Assembly (NCBI GenBank): GCA_964478625.1
Contig: CAYZJH010000009.1
Location: 1 to 64,000, forward strand
Direction of reading: 5' to 3'
Source of the DNA: SKZT01 sp964478625
Lineage (GTDB): Bacteria; Desulfobacterota; Desulfobacteria; Desulfobacterales; SKZT01
DNA: 64,000 nt
The notes below the pieces were generated by a model. The model did no database searches. It was not told the origin of the DNA and worked only from the letters and a program-made list of their open reading frames with translations. This document shows, piece by piece, positions 8,071 to 17,197 of the stretch (the first letter of the stretch is position 1; each line of letters begins with the position of its first letter). The position numbers and the translations under genes were made by a program.

Positions 8071-10023
8071 TTAAAAGTTCAACTCTTCGAGGTTTTCATA
8101 ATATTTCAAAGCTTCCGGATTTCTCAACGAATCTTTGTTCAAAACAGGCTGGTGGTGGATGACTTTTTTGACGGCCAGCTCCACTTTTTTCATATTCAAG
8201 GTGTAGGGAATGTCGGCAATTTCAATGATTTTTGCCGGGACATGCCGGGGTGATGTATTGGTTCGAATGGTATTTCGAATCTTTTCCTTGAGTTGGTCAT
8301 TTAACTCAAAGCCAGGAGCAAGTTTTACAAAAAGCACAACCCTGACATCGTTTTTCCAGTTTTGTCCCACCACAAGACTGTCTTCAATTTCTGGCAACAA
8401 TTCCATCTGACGATAGATTTCGGCGGTACCGATTCGAACGCCCCCGGGGTTTAACGTGGCATCGGATCTTCCATAGATGACCACCCCCCCCCGGTCGTTT
8501 ATTTCAATAAAGTCGCCGTGCCTCCACACATTGGGATAAACATCAAAATAAGCGGAATGATATTTCTTGCCGTCCGGGTCATCCCAGAAATAGATGGGCA
8601 TGGATGGAAAAGGTGCCGTGCATACCAGTTCACCCTGCTGGTTGATGACGGATTGCCCATTTTCATTATAAGCTTCCACTTTCATGGCCAACCCCCGGCA
8701 CTGTAATTCTCCGGCATAAACCGGCCCCATGGGATTTCCCAGAGCAAAGCAACCGTTCAGATCGGTTCCTCCGGAAATGGAAGCAAGCTGAATATCGGAT
8801 TTGATTTCCTGGTAAACGAATCTAAACCCCTCCTTGGACAGCGGAGATCCCGTAGAGAGAATAGCTCTGAGATTGGAAAGGTCATATGTTTTACCCGGTT
8901 TTTCCCCTGCATTTTGAAGGGCGGCGATATACCCCGCGCTGGTTCCGAAAACGGTGATTTTCAAGTCCTGGGCCATTTTCCAGAGAGCACCCGGGTCAGG
9001 GTGAAACGGATTACCATCGAAAAGCACCAGTGTCGCCCCCACCGCAAGCGAGCTTGCCAGCCAATTCCACATCATCCATCCGCAGGTTGTGAAATAAAAG
9101 ATGGTGTCTTTTCGTTTCAGATCCGTATGAAGCATGAGTTCTTTTAAATGATGGATCAAAATACCTCCGGCACTCTGAACCATGCATTTTGGAAGCCCTG
9201 TGGTACCTGATGAATACATGATATAGAGCGGATGCTCAAAAGGAAGTTGTGCGAATTCAATTTCGAGTCCTGATTGTGAAGATTTGAAATCATCGAAAAG
9301 GACTGCACCGGCAATCTCATGAATATCAGGATTCGTTTCGGTATAAGGTGTTACAATCACGGTTTTAACTGAAGGGATCTTTTTCAGGATTTTGGAAATA
9401 CGATCCAGGGAATCGATTTTCTTTCCTTTAAAAAAATACCCGTCCGCTGTAAAGAGAACTTTGGGCTGGATCTGGCCGAACCGGTCCAGAACCCCTTTAA
9501 TTCCAAAATCAGGAGAGCATGAAGACCATACAGCTCCGATGCTTGCCGTAGCCAGCATGGCAATAATCGTTTGAGGCATGTTTGGCATGAAACCCACTAT
9601 CCTGTCTCCAGCCTTCACACCCGATTGTTTCATGGAAACTGCAAGTTTCGCAACTTCATCATAAAGTCCTGCATACGTCAGTTTTACCGGTTCATGAGAT
9701 TCCCCTTTAAAAATCAGAGCAGTCTGGTTATCTCTGTAGCGAAGCAAATTTTCAGCAAAGTTAAGTCTGGCCCCGGAAAACCATTTCGCACCCGGCATCT
9801 TTGTAAGGTCATCCACCACTTCTTTATAAGGCTCTGAAAATTTAATCTGCGCATAATCCCACATGGCAGCCCAAAATTCGGGTATATAATCGACGGACCA
9901 ATGATAAAGTTCCTCATAATGGTTAAAAGAGCAACTGAACCGTTCGTTAATTTGCCGCATGAAACAATACATATTGGTGTGCTGGATTTGCGTTTCAGAG
10001 GGTTGCCACAATAATTCGGCCAT
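8071..10023 (-). CDS. aacS: Acetoacetyl-CoA synthetase
   Basis: It activates acetoacetate to acetoacetyl-CoA with ATP. The acyl-adenylate-forming fold shows the P-loop-like YSSGTTGLPKCMVQ, the region CGWMMWNWLASSL, YGRSDATLNPGGVRIGTAEI, and the C-terminal lysine region (YTLNMKKVELAVKK). Length (650 residues) matches the family. ATG 10023 is chosen because AAAGGAGCG lies just upstream; a start 13 codons earlier lacks a binding site. It follows the acyl-CoA-binding protein gene by 44 bases in the same direction, suggesting joint acyl-CoA handling. It could serve ketone or short-chain acid assimilation. Confidence 0.93.
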   Translation of the reverse strand: MAELLWQPSETQIQHTNMYCFMRQINERFSCSFNHYEELYHWSVDYIPEFWAAMWDYAQIKFSEPYKEVVDDLTKMPGAKWFSGARLNFAENLLRYRDNQTALIFKGESHEPVKLTYAGLYDEVAKLAVSMKQSGVKAGDRIVGFMPNMPQTIIAMLATASIGAVWSSCSPDFGIKGVLDRFGQIQPKVLFTADGYFFKGKKIDSLDRISKILKKIPSVKTVIVTPYTETNPDIHEIAGAVLFDDFKSSQSGLEIEFAQLPFEHPLYIMYSSGTTGLPKCMVQSAGGILIHHLKELMLHTDLKRKDTIFYFTTCGWMMWNWLASSLAVGATLVLFDGNPFHPDPGALWKMAQDLKITVFGTSAGYIAALQNAGEKPGKTYDLSNLRAILSTGSPLSKEGFRFVYQEIKSDIQLASISGGTDLNGCFALGNPMGPVYAGELQCRGLAMKVEAYNENGQSVINQQGELVCTAPFPSMPIYFWDDPDGKKYHSAYFDVYPNVWRHGDFIEINDRGGVVIYGRSDATLNPGGVRIGTAEIYRQMELLPEIEDSLVVGQNWKNDVRVVLFVKLAPGFELNDQLKEKIRNTIRTNTSPRHVPAKIIEIADIPYTLNMKKVELAVKKVIHHQPVLNKDSLRNPEALKYYENLEELNF

Positions 10024-10067
10024 GATTCGCTCCTTTCTGTAACCCATGTCATCGGTGTTCACTCAGT

Positions 10068-10325
10068 TTACCCTTTTAAGCTATCCACCAGGTCAATATA
10101 ATCCTGCATCGCTTTTTCCTTTGAGATTCCTTTGAGTTTCGCCCAAGCATCATATTTTGCCCGCCCTTTAAAATCGGCAAAACCCGGTCGATCGCCGGTC
10201 ACATCCCCTTCCTCAGCCTGTTTGTACAAGCTGTATAATTTCAGAAGAGTTTCATTGTCAGGTCTTGAGGGCAACTGCCTGACTTCCTGTGAAGCAGTTT
10301 CAAATTTTTTTATCAGGTCTGACAT
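10068..10325 (-). CDS. Acyl-CoA-binding protein (ACBP)
   Basis: This 85-residue four-helix protein binds long-chain acyl-CoA thioesters. The family signature is plain: LYSLYKQAEEGDV, then PGFADFKGRAKYDAWAKLKG, ending DYIDLVDSLKG. AAAGGAGTCAACC precedes the ATG. ACBP is near-universal in eukaryotes but patchy in bacteria, so its place directly upstream of aacS is informative: it probably buffers CoA esters for the same pathway. The large hybrid kinase ends 36 bases upstream on the same strand and may be cotranscribed. Confidence 0.93.
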   Translation of the reverse strand: MSDLIKKFETASQEVRQLPSRPDNETLLKLYSLYKQAEEGDVTGDRPGFADFKGRAKYDAWAKLKGISKEKAMQDYIDLVDSLKG

Positions 10326-10361
10326 GGTTGACTCCTTTCTGTTTTAAAATTGGATTTTTTG

Positions 10362-13300
10362 TTAATCCAAAGTCACTCCGAACGATTTCCCTATTTTGGT
10401 TAATTGCTCTCTGGCCTGTTTAAAATCCAAATGTCCCACTTGTTCGGAGACTTCCTTTAAGGATTGCAAGAGGGTCACATCGGTAACATTTTTGGCGATA
10501 CTATCCAGAAAGTCGGATGCATCCAGATTATGGTCCTTCAAAAGACCGTTCAGTGTTATCAGTGAAACCGCAATGGTATTGGAATTTGCATTTTTAACCG
10601 GTGGCTCTCTATCCTCATGACCAACCTGCTTGTACTGATCATAGAGTTTTTCGATGGCCCGTGCCGATGTTATTACTTCCTTAAATGCAGACTCCAGTTC
10701 TTTCTGAAGATTCCGAGCATTATCGATATTCTGATGAAAAATCGAAAGTTCGAGCTTTTGGATGATGCGTAAAAGATTGTCTGCCATTAAAAACCCTGCC
10801 ACACCTTTGATATTGTGTATCAATTCCTGGGCTTTTTTGAAATCCCTTTTCAAAATTGTATGATATATTTGTGTCGGAATTTCAGAATATTTTTTTGAAA
10901 ATTCTGAAAGCAACTCCAGATAGAGTTTTTCATTGTTAACCATAATCCGTGCAGCTTTGTCCAAATTGATGCCCGGAAATTTTTTCCGGGCATCTGGTCC
11001 GGCCGTTCTGAAAAAAATATCCTGCCTGTCCTGGCCAAGGATTTCTCCGGTTCCAGTTGATCCGATCCAACGAGTTAGGATTGAAAAGAGATTTTCAATA
11101 TTTATGGGCTTTGCAATAAAATCATTCATCCCCGAGTTAAAACATTTTTCCTTATCTTTGTTCATAACGGAAGCTGTCATGGCAATTATCGGAACATTTT
11201 TAAACTTCGGATTCTTCCGTATGATACATGCGGCTTCGTAACCGTCCATGTCAGGCATATGAATGTCCATGAGGATCGCCTCAAACCGATTCTCGAATAC
11301 GGCATCCACAGCTTCCTTTCCTGTGTTTGCCGTTGTGACCTGAATACCGGCGTTTTTTAAAATTTCCGCCGTGATTTTTTGATTGATCGGGTTGTCCTCC
11401 ACCAATAAAATGGCAGCGTCCTCAAAATTTTTAACCTTGGGAAATGGATGAAACCGATCTTCATGCTCAAATCTTTTCTCTGGTTGAGGCCTGCATAGTG
11501 CGTTCAAAATGGTATCGAGTACCTTATCGATCTTTATCGGTTTGATGATACAAACATCAGCTCCGGCATTTCGCGCCATTTCCATGGTTTTCTCGTTACC
11601 CGATACCGTCATCAAGATAATCGGCGGTTGGGGAAATTTTGGATTTTCTCTGATTATTTTTACAGCACTCAAACCGTCTGATTGGGGCATTTCATGATCG
11701 ATTACCAAAAGATCATAGGGCTTTTGAGTATGAAGCAATTCCTGGTAAGCTTTTTCGGCGCAATCCACGCAAACAGGTTCACAATTCAGATTTCTTAAGA
11801 TTTTCTCAAACATTTTCCTGCAAGACCTTTTGTCATCGACCACCAATATACGAAGGCTGCTGATATCATCCGGAAGTTCGGGCTTTTCCTTAACTCCGGT
11901 ATTCTGTCTGGCAAATTGCACAACAAAACCAAACCGGCTTCCTTTTCCGACTTCGCTTGAAACACTGAGGCGGCCTCCTATCAATTCAACCAGTTTTTTG
12001 CAGATGGAAAGCCCCAGGCCTGCTCCTTCGTGAATTCTATGGTTACGGTTTCCCATCTGGGTAAAAGGAGAAAAGAGGTTGTTCATGTGTTCCCTCTTTA
12101 TTCCCAAACCAGTATCTTCAACAAAGAATTCTAAGGTTGCCGAATCGGTATTCTTTTTCAGACAGTTAATTCCGACCAGAATGTCCCCTTGCCTGGTAAA
12201 TTTTGCAGCATTGGATAAAAGATTTCCAATAATCTGTCGTAACCGGTAGGGATCACCCACAAGCAATGTCGGGACCTCAGGATCGATGTCCAATATCAGT
12301 TCGTTTTCATTGGCAATAATGCTGTCCCGGTATAAATCTGCAAGGGAATGGATTAAATCCAATAAATTAAAATCGACACTCTCCAGTTCGATCTTTCCAA
12401 TTTCGATTTTATGGAGGTCCAGAACTTCATTTAATATTTTAATCAGGTTTTCGCATTCGGAATTTATAGTTTCAAGGGTTTTGCGCTGTTTACGGGTCAA
12501 GCTTGAATTGAGTTCTGATTGGGTGGTCATAAAGATCGCGTTTAGTGGATTTCTTATTTCATGACTCATTCTGGATAAAAATTCACTCTTGGCGACATTG
12601 GCAGCCTCAGCCGCTTTTCGATCACGCTCGGCTTCTTCTTTCTGGATTCGTTCCGTCAAATCCTGCAGGGATCCTTCGTAATATAAAATATTATCATAGT
12701 CATCTTTTACAGCCCGCCCGGAAATTAAGCCGATAAAATCCTTTCCGCTTTTTTGCCGAAACTTATGTTCCAGTCCTGTCACTTTTCCGTGTTTTCGAAT
12801 TTTTTGAATAAACTCCCTTCCTTTCTCGGGATCCATGAAAAGTTGCGAAGCTGCATCCGTCACCGATTTGATAATATCCATGGGCGATTGATAGCCCATG
12901 ATTTTGGCCATGGAGGGATTTGCATTGATCAGTTCACCATTCGGAGTGGCCTGGAAAATACCCTCGGCTGCATTCTCATAGATACTTCGGTATGTTGCTT
13001 CAGCGATTTCCAGAGACTTTTGTTTTTCATGTAATTTTGCCGTAATTTCTTTTCTGAATTTTCTTTCCTGAAAATATTCATAAAGATTGACGGCAAAATA
13101 GCCAAGAATCCCTGAAAACAAGGTATAACTCACAGGTACCACAAGACCGGATACCACATAAAACAAGGTGACAAAATGGATATAGGCGGTAAAAAAAACG
13201 ACGATCAGAAAAAATCTCCACTTTGGATCCTGGATAAAGGCTGAACATACAACAAGGATAAACAGCATCAAAAAAATGGTCAGAAGTTCGGTTTGCAGGG

Positions 13301-14246
13301 ATACCGATTTCAAGGGGGAATCTTTCAACAGGGTCGCCATGGTATCGGCCAAAATCTCGCAACTATACATTCGACCTGCGGGAGTATCGTACCAATTGTG
13401 CGCCAATTCCGAGGTATCCCCTATAATAACGATTTTTCCGCTGACATTTGCCTTCAAACGATCGATTTGCTCCGGATCCGTTTCATCAATGTTTATATAG
13501 TGAATGGCTGAATCACCCGAAAATTCCCTTATCGATCGATATGGTTTCGGCAAAGGAGAAAAATCGATATACATGGTTTTGAGTTTGTCCAACAGGACCG
13601 GTTTCATATCACCCAGAATTAACGACATATCCGTAAGGTGGACATCGGTATTCAAATACATGGATACCGTTTTGACAGCCATTGGAAGTCCGCCCTCTGC
13701 CGATGCAATCTCAGGATAAAACCGGAGGCGGTGCACAAAGGAAACCATATTGTGCTTCGATAACGGCTCAACATACCCAACTTTGCCACCTTCTTTTAAT
13801 GACGCTGCTGGATTGAAAATTTGAATATCCTGCCCCTTTGAGTCATGAATGACCTTCGATGCAAGCACCGTATTACCTGCATCTTTCAGGGCTTGTGCCA
13901 AAATTGCATCCTCGCCGTAAGGATCGGGAAATTGCAGGAAAAGATCACATGCGATAACTTCAGCACCCAGTTTTTTCAGGTTCCTGATCATTTTGGCAAG
14001 ATCTGAACGCTTCAGTGAAAATCCGCCATTCTGATGATAAAAATTTTCATCGATTGTCAGTAAAAAGATCTGTTCTTTGGGAAAATAGTTGCTTCGGTAA
14101 CTACCAAAGCTTGTTCTAACGGCATGCCGGAAGGAAATGGTCTTTTCTTCAAAAAAGGCCAAAAATTCCTGGTATTCAGTGGGTTTCGCAAGAAAAAAAA
14201 GGAAAATAATAAAAAGGATATCATACCGTCTGAGAAAGCTCTTCAT
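10362..14246 (-). CDS. CHASE2-PAS hybrid histidine kinase with two receivers and HPt
   Basis: A 1294-residue membrane phosphorelay protein. In order: N-terminal membrane anchor (about 8-20); extracytoplasmic CHASE2 sensor (about 40-310); three membrane segments (about 315-400); PAS domain (about 412-525); HisKA with SHEIRNPLNA (His near 562); HATPase with NAAKF, DTGLGIKR and GAGLGLSI; receiver 1 (LRILVVDD; acceptor Asp in LLVIDHEMP, near 850); receiver 2 (ILLVEDNPINQK; acceptor in ILMDIHMPDMDGYE, near 993); and an HPt domain with LIHNIKGVAG (His near 1142). All phosphotransfer residues are present. The final output regulator is not in the neighbourhood, so the signal and target are unknown. 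Confidence 0.93.
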   Translation of the reverse strand: MKSFLRRYDILFIIFLFFLAKPTEYQEFLAFFEEKTISFRHAVRTSFGSYRSNYFPKEQIFLLTIDENFYHQNGGFSLKRSDLAKMIRNLKKLGAEVIACDLFLQFPDPYGEDAILAQALKDAGNTVLASKVIHDSKGQDIQIFNPAASLKEGGKVGYVEPLSKHNMVSFVHRLRFYPEIASAEGGLPMAVKTVSMYLNTDVHLTDMSLILGDMKPVLLDKLKTMYIDFSPLPKPYRSIREFSGDSAIHYINIDETDPEQIDRLKANVSGKIVIIGDTSELAHNWYDTPAGRMYSCEILADTMATLLKDSPLKSVSLQTELLTIFLMLFILVVCSAFIQDPKWRFFLIVVFFTAYIHFVTLFYVVSGLVVPVSYTLFSGILGYFAVNLYEYFQERKFRKEITAKLHEKQKSLEIAEATYRSIYENAAEGIFQATPNGELINANPSMAKIMGYQSPMDIIKSVTDAASQLFMDPEKGREFIQKIRKHGKVTGLEHKFRQKSGKDFIGLISGRAVKDDYDNILYYEGSLQDLTERIQKEEAERDRKAAEAANVAKSEFLSRMSHEIRNPLNAIFMTTQSELNSSLTRKQRKTLETINSECENLIKILNEVLDLHKIEIGKIELESVDFNLLDLIHSLADLYRDSIIANENELILDIDPEVPTLLVGDPYRLRQIIGNLLSNAAKFTRQGDILVGINCLKKNTDSATLEFFVEDTGLGIKREHMNNLFSPFTQMGNRNHRIHEGAGLGLSICKKLVELIGGRLSVSSEVGKGSRFGFVVQFARQNTGVKEKPELPDDISSLRILVVDDKRSCRKMFEKILRNLNCEPVCVDCAEKAYQELLHTQKPYDLLVIDHEMPQSDGLSAVKIIRENPKFPQPPIILMTVSGNEKTMEMARNAGADVCIIKPIKIDKVLDTILNALCRPQPEKRFEHEDRFHPFPKVKNFEDAAILLVEDNPINQKITAEILKNAGIQVTTANTGKEAVDAVFENRFEAILMDIHMPDMDGYEAACIIRKNPKFKNVPIIAMTASVMNKDKEKCFNSGMNDFIAKPINIENLFSILTRWIGSTGTGEILGQDRQDIFFRTAGPDARKKFPGINLDKAARIMVNNEKLYLELLSEFSKKYSEIPTQIYHTILKRDFKKAQELIHNIKGVAGFLMADNLLRIIQKLELSIFHQNIDNARNLQKELESAFKEVITSARAIEKLYDQYKQVGHEDREPPVKNANSNTIAVSLITLNGLLKDHNLDASDFLDSIAKNVTDVTLLQSLKEVSEQVGHLDFKQAREQLTKIGKSFGVTLD

Positions 14247-14349
14247 GGCACTCTTGTTTTCCTTTTATGCAGGATATTTCCATATGAACATAATAAATCC
14301 TATCAATGACGATATTCACACTATGCCGACAAGCCTGTATCGGGTGAAT

Positions 14350-15540
14350 TCAGCTTGAAATGGTGCCGTACATGAAAAATCGTCTGATTCCGCCATGAAA
14401 AAAAGGCTGAATTTTCAACATCGGTATTGCCTTGTGGGCAAGTTCAAGTTTGGGGACAATTAAAGCGACTTTCCAGTGTTTATAGTCTTTTTTCAGTTTT
14501 TTGAAAATTTCGAGATACAACTGTTCAGTACCTGTATCGACCGTTGCCATGCGAAGACCATATGGTGGGTTGAGCACCACCAAACCTCGTTTATGGGTAA
14601 GGTTTTCAGGACGGAGTGAAAAAAAATCACAACCATCGCTTACCTGGATAATCGGATCAAGCCCCCTTTTATCAACACATTCCCTGAGTTCACGGCACAT
14701 TTGTTGGTCGATATCTGAGGCAAAAATAAGTTTTTCTTTGACTTGGACAAACCTTGCTTCTGCTTCACGGCGGATAAATTCCCAACTTGGAGGTCTAAAG
14801 CAAGGCCAATGCATAAAAGCAAATTGGCGATACCATCCCGGAGGTATATTCCGGGCTATCATGGCAGCCTCCAGAGAAAAAGTGCCTGAACCGCACATAG
14901 GATCAATCAAGGGTTCATGCCACTTGTATCCTGCAAGCAAAAGCGCTGCACAAGCCAGGGTTTCCCGAATAGGTGCCTTTCCACCATGTGTTTTAATGCC
15001 TCTTTTGTATAGAATTTCACCGCTGCCATCCAAAGAAAGAGTCACCTGATCTTCAACGATACGGACATATACAGTCTGAGTCATATTATTTTCAGACAGA
15101 TCGGATTTGGATTCACTGCGGGAAAACTTTTCCAGTACTCCCTCAATACAGAAGCGAACCGCATCCGAATGGTAAAGCCTGGAATGCCTGGATGAAACCT
15201 TGACTTTAACCCGGTGGTGAGATTTCAAAAAAAGTTCCCAGGGAAAATTGGAGAGTTTTTTTTCCAACTGTCTGAAATTTGAGGCTTTAAATTTTCCGAT
15301 TCTCATCATGATCCGGTTGGCAGTGCGAATGAAAAGATTTGCTTTAAAAATAAGAGGCACTCTACCTGAAAATTCAAGACCTCCGCTGATCACTTTCGGG
15401 GTATGGTTGAAAAAAGAAAGGGAATTGCACTCATTGCGGCAAATAACTTCCAAACCCGGCGCAGTAACTGCAAAAAAATCCCAGTCTCTGGCAAGTATCC
15501 GTCTTCGGATTCGCTTAATAAGGGACAGTTGATTATTCAA
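14350..15540 (-). CDS. THUMP-domain rRNA/tRNA guanine-N2 methyltransferase (RlmL N-half/YpsC type)
   Basis: A SAM-dependent RNA methyltransferase. The N-terminal ferredoxin-like and THUMP region (about 15-170) binds RNA. The C-terminal Rossmann domain carries the SAM motif DPMCGSGTFSLEAA and the catalytic NPPYGLRM (the N-P-P-Y signature of exocyclic amino methylation). At 396 residues it equals the N-terminal half of E. coli RlmL and lacks the RlmK half, so the likely product is m2G in 23S rRNA or tRNA. Its start abuts the end of the EamA permease gene (one base between), so the two are cotranscribed. Confidence 0.87.
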   Translation of the reverse strand: MNNQLSLIKRIRRRILARDWDFFAVTAPGLEVICRNECNSLSFFNHTPKVISGGLEFSGRVPLIFKANLFIRTANRIMMRIGKFKASNFRQLEKKLSNFPWELFLKSHHRVKVKVSSRHSRLYHSDAVRFCIEGVLEKFSRSESKSDLSENNMTQTVYVRIVEDQVTLSLDGSGEILYKRGIKTHGGKAPIRETLACAALLLAGYKWHEPLIDPMCGSGTFSLEAAMIARNIPPGWYRQFAFMHWPCFRPPSWEFIRREAEARFVQVKEKLIFASDIDQQMCRELRECVDKRGLDPIIQVSDGCDFFSLRPENLTHKRGLVVLNPPYGLRMATVDTGTEQLYLEIFKKLKKDYKHWKVALIVPKLELAHKAIPMLKIQPFFHGGIRRFFMYGTISS

Positions 15541-15541
15541 C

Positions 15542-16498
15542 TTAGGATAACCCGATTTTTTTATCTTTGCCGGCTCGAATCATTGCCGGGGCTTTGTCAT
15601 CGAAATCCTGCCTTAACTGGAGCAAAATAATGGCAAAAATAACCAGACCCCCACCGGCAAGCTGCAATGGTTCCATTATTTCATTCAAAAAAATATAGGA
15701 CAATATTCCGGCGGTGATGGGTTCCAGCATTCCCGTGATGCTGGACCTAGTGGCTCGAATCAAATTAATGCCTTCAAGATATAATCCAAAGGGAAGCACC
15801 GTCCCAAAAACGGCAATGTAAAATATCCACCACCATTCTAAAGGTGAACGTGTATGGAAAAAAGCCTCTAGAGGAGGGTGCAAAACATTCCATAATAAAG
15901 CCGCAAAAAGAATCGCATAAAAAAGTACGGTCCATGGGTTGTATTTTCGCATTCCATATTCACCGTGAATGGAATACCATGCAAACGCTATTGCGGATGC
16001 GATTCCTGAAAGGATACCCACCATGTTCATGGATAAAACATTCAGGTTATAGGCGCCTACCACCAGCCAACAACCTGTCGTAGCTATGATGATTGCTGTA
16101 ACCGTGGATATCTTTATTTTTTCTTTGGCAAAAATAAAAGAGAAAAGGGCGATAAAAATGGGAGCCATATACTGAAGTAAAATTGCGGCGGCCACATGTA
16201 TCTTGCTAATGGCAAAAAGATAAGTGAATTGCACCGCCGCCATGCCGAATATTCCAAGAACCAGAAAGTAAAACACATCCTCTTTTGCAATGAAAAGCAT
16301 AGACCTGTTTTTAAAAAACAGCCAAATAAAAAGACATACCGCTGCAAGAGTAATCCGAAGTTGCACCAGCTGAAACGGGGTTACTCCATGATGAAAGAGA
16401 AATTTTGCTGATGATCCTGAAACGGCCCATAACAGGGCGGCCGCCATCACAAAACAGTAGCCCCATCGAGGAGACTTGGGTATAATTCTGTGTCTCAT
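15542..16498 (-). CDS. EamA/DMT-family permease
   Basis: A 318-residue inner-membrane protein with about ten hydrophobic segments arranged as two EamA repeats: ALLWAVSGSSAKFLF opens the first, and IASAIAFAWYSIHGEYG begins the second. The second repeat ends near SYIFLNEIMEPLQLAGGGLVIFAI, the usual C-terminal signature. Members export amino acids, sugars or metabolites; the substrate is not deducible. It is the first gene of a two-gene unit with the RNA methyltransferase. A second EamA permease at 25269 is not close in sequence. Confidence 0.88.
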   Translation of the reverse strand: MRHRIIPKSPRWGYCFVMAAALLWAVSGSSAKFLFHHGVTPFQLVQLRITLAAVCLFIWLFFKNRSMLFIAKEDVFYFLVLGIFGMAAVQFTYLFAISKIHVAAAILLQYMAPIFIALFSFIFAKEKIKISTVTAIIIATTGCWLVVGAYNLNVLSMNMVGILSGIASAIAFAWYSIHGEYGMRKYNPWTVLFYAILFAALLWNVLHPPLEAFFHTRSPLEWWWIFYIAVFGTVLPFGLYLEGINLIRATRSSITGMLEPITAGILSYIFLNEIMEPLQLAGGGLVIFAIILLQLRQDFDDKAPAMIRAGKDKKIGLS

Positions 16499-16618
16499 GT
16501 GCTCATTATGTCTCCTGTACGCTTTTCAAATTTGATTTTCTCACAGATATTTTTTTAATCTAACAGGACCATTCGGCTTTGTAAATTTCTTTTCATCCGT
16601 TAACCATTACTTCTGAAG

Positions 16619-16647
16619 TTGACATTGTTCAATATCTTTTGTATTTG
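16619..16647 (+). promoter_or_regulatory. Candidate promoter for ssb
   Basis: A consensus TTGACA (16619-16624) is followed after 17 bases by TATTTG (16642-16647). Transcription would start about 28 bases before the ssb start, with the ribosome binding site in between. The -35 is perfect and the -10 poor. Confidence 0.45.
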
Positions 16648-16681
16648 TCATCAAATAAATCCCCAAAAAACGGAGGTAAAA

Positions 16682-17113
16682 ATGGCAGGTTTAAACAAGG
16701 CATTACTCATCGGACATCTGGGAAAAGATCCGGAAATTCGATATACTCCCAGTGGTATGGCTGTAGCCAATTTCAGCCTGGCGACTACGGAAAACTGGAC
16801 AAAAGACGGACAGCGGGAATCGCGCACGGAGTGGCATCGAATTGTTGCATTCGGAAGGCTTGCGGAAATTTGCGGAGAGTATTTGTCAAAAGGAAAGCAA
16901 ATTTATGTCGAAGGCAAAATCCAGACGAGGGAGTGGGAGGATAAGGACGGTAATAAAAGGTATACTACGGAAATTGTCGCCAATCAGATGCAAATGCTGG
17001 GAACTCGTGATGCGGCAGCTGATTCTCCCAAATCTCAATCGGCATATTCCAAAAAATCCGACATTCCTGAACCACCTTATCCCGATACCCAAGATGATGA
17101 TATTCCCTTTTAA
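16682..17113 (+). CDS. ssb: Single-stranded DNA-binding protein
   Basis: SSB coats single-stranded DNA in replication, recombination and repair. The 143-residue product has the OB fold from GLNKALLIGHLGKDPEIRYT through IYVEGKIQTREWEDKDG (about 3-105), a short disordered linker and the acidic tip DDDIPF, which binds partner proteins. The frame is open further upstream, but CGGAGG at 16671-16676 fixes the start at ATG 16682. It is transcribed alone or together with the CoA-transferase gene 84 bases downstream. Confidence 0.96.
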   Translation: MAGLNKALLIGHLGKDPEIRYTPSGMAVANFSLATTENWTKDGQRESRTEWHRIVAFGRLAEICGEYLSKGKQIYVEGKIQTREWEDKDGNKRYTTEIVANQMQMLGTRDAAADSPKSQSAYSKKSDIPEPPYPDTQDDDIPF

Positions 17114-17197
17114 TCGATGAGCTTTTGCTCAAACAAGCCTGACAGGCTGATAACATTTTAAAGATCAGCCAAAAGGTAATTTCAAAGGAACCATTTC

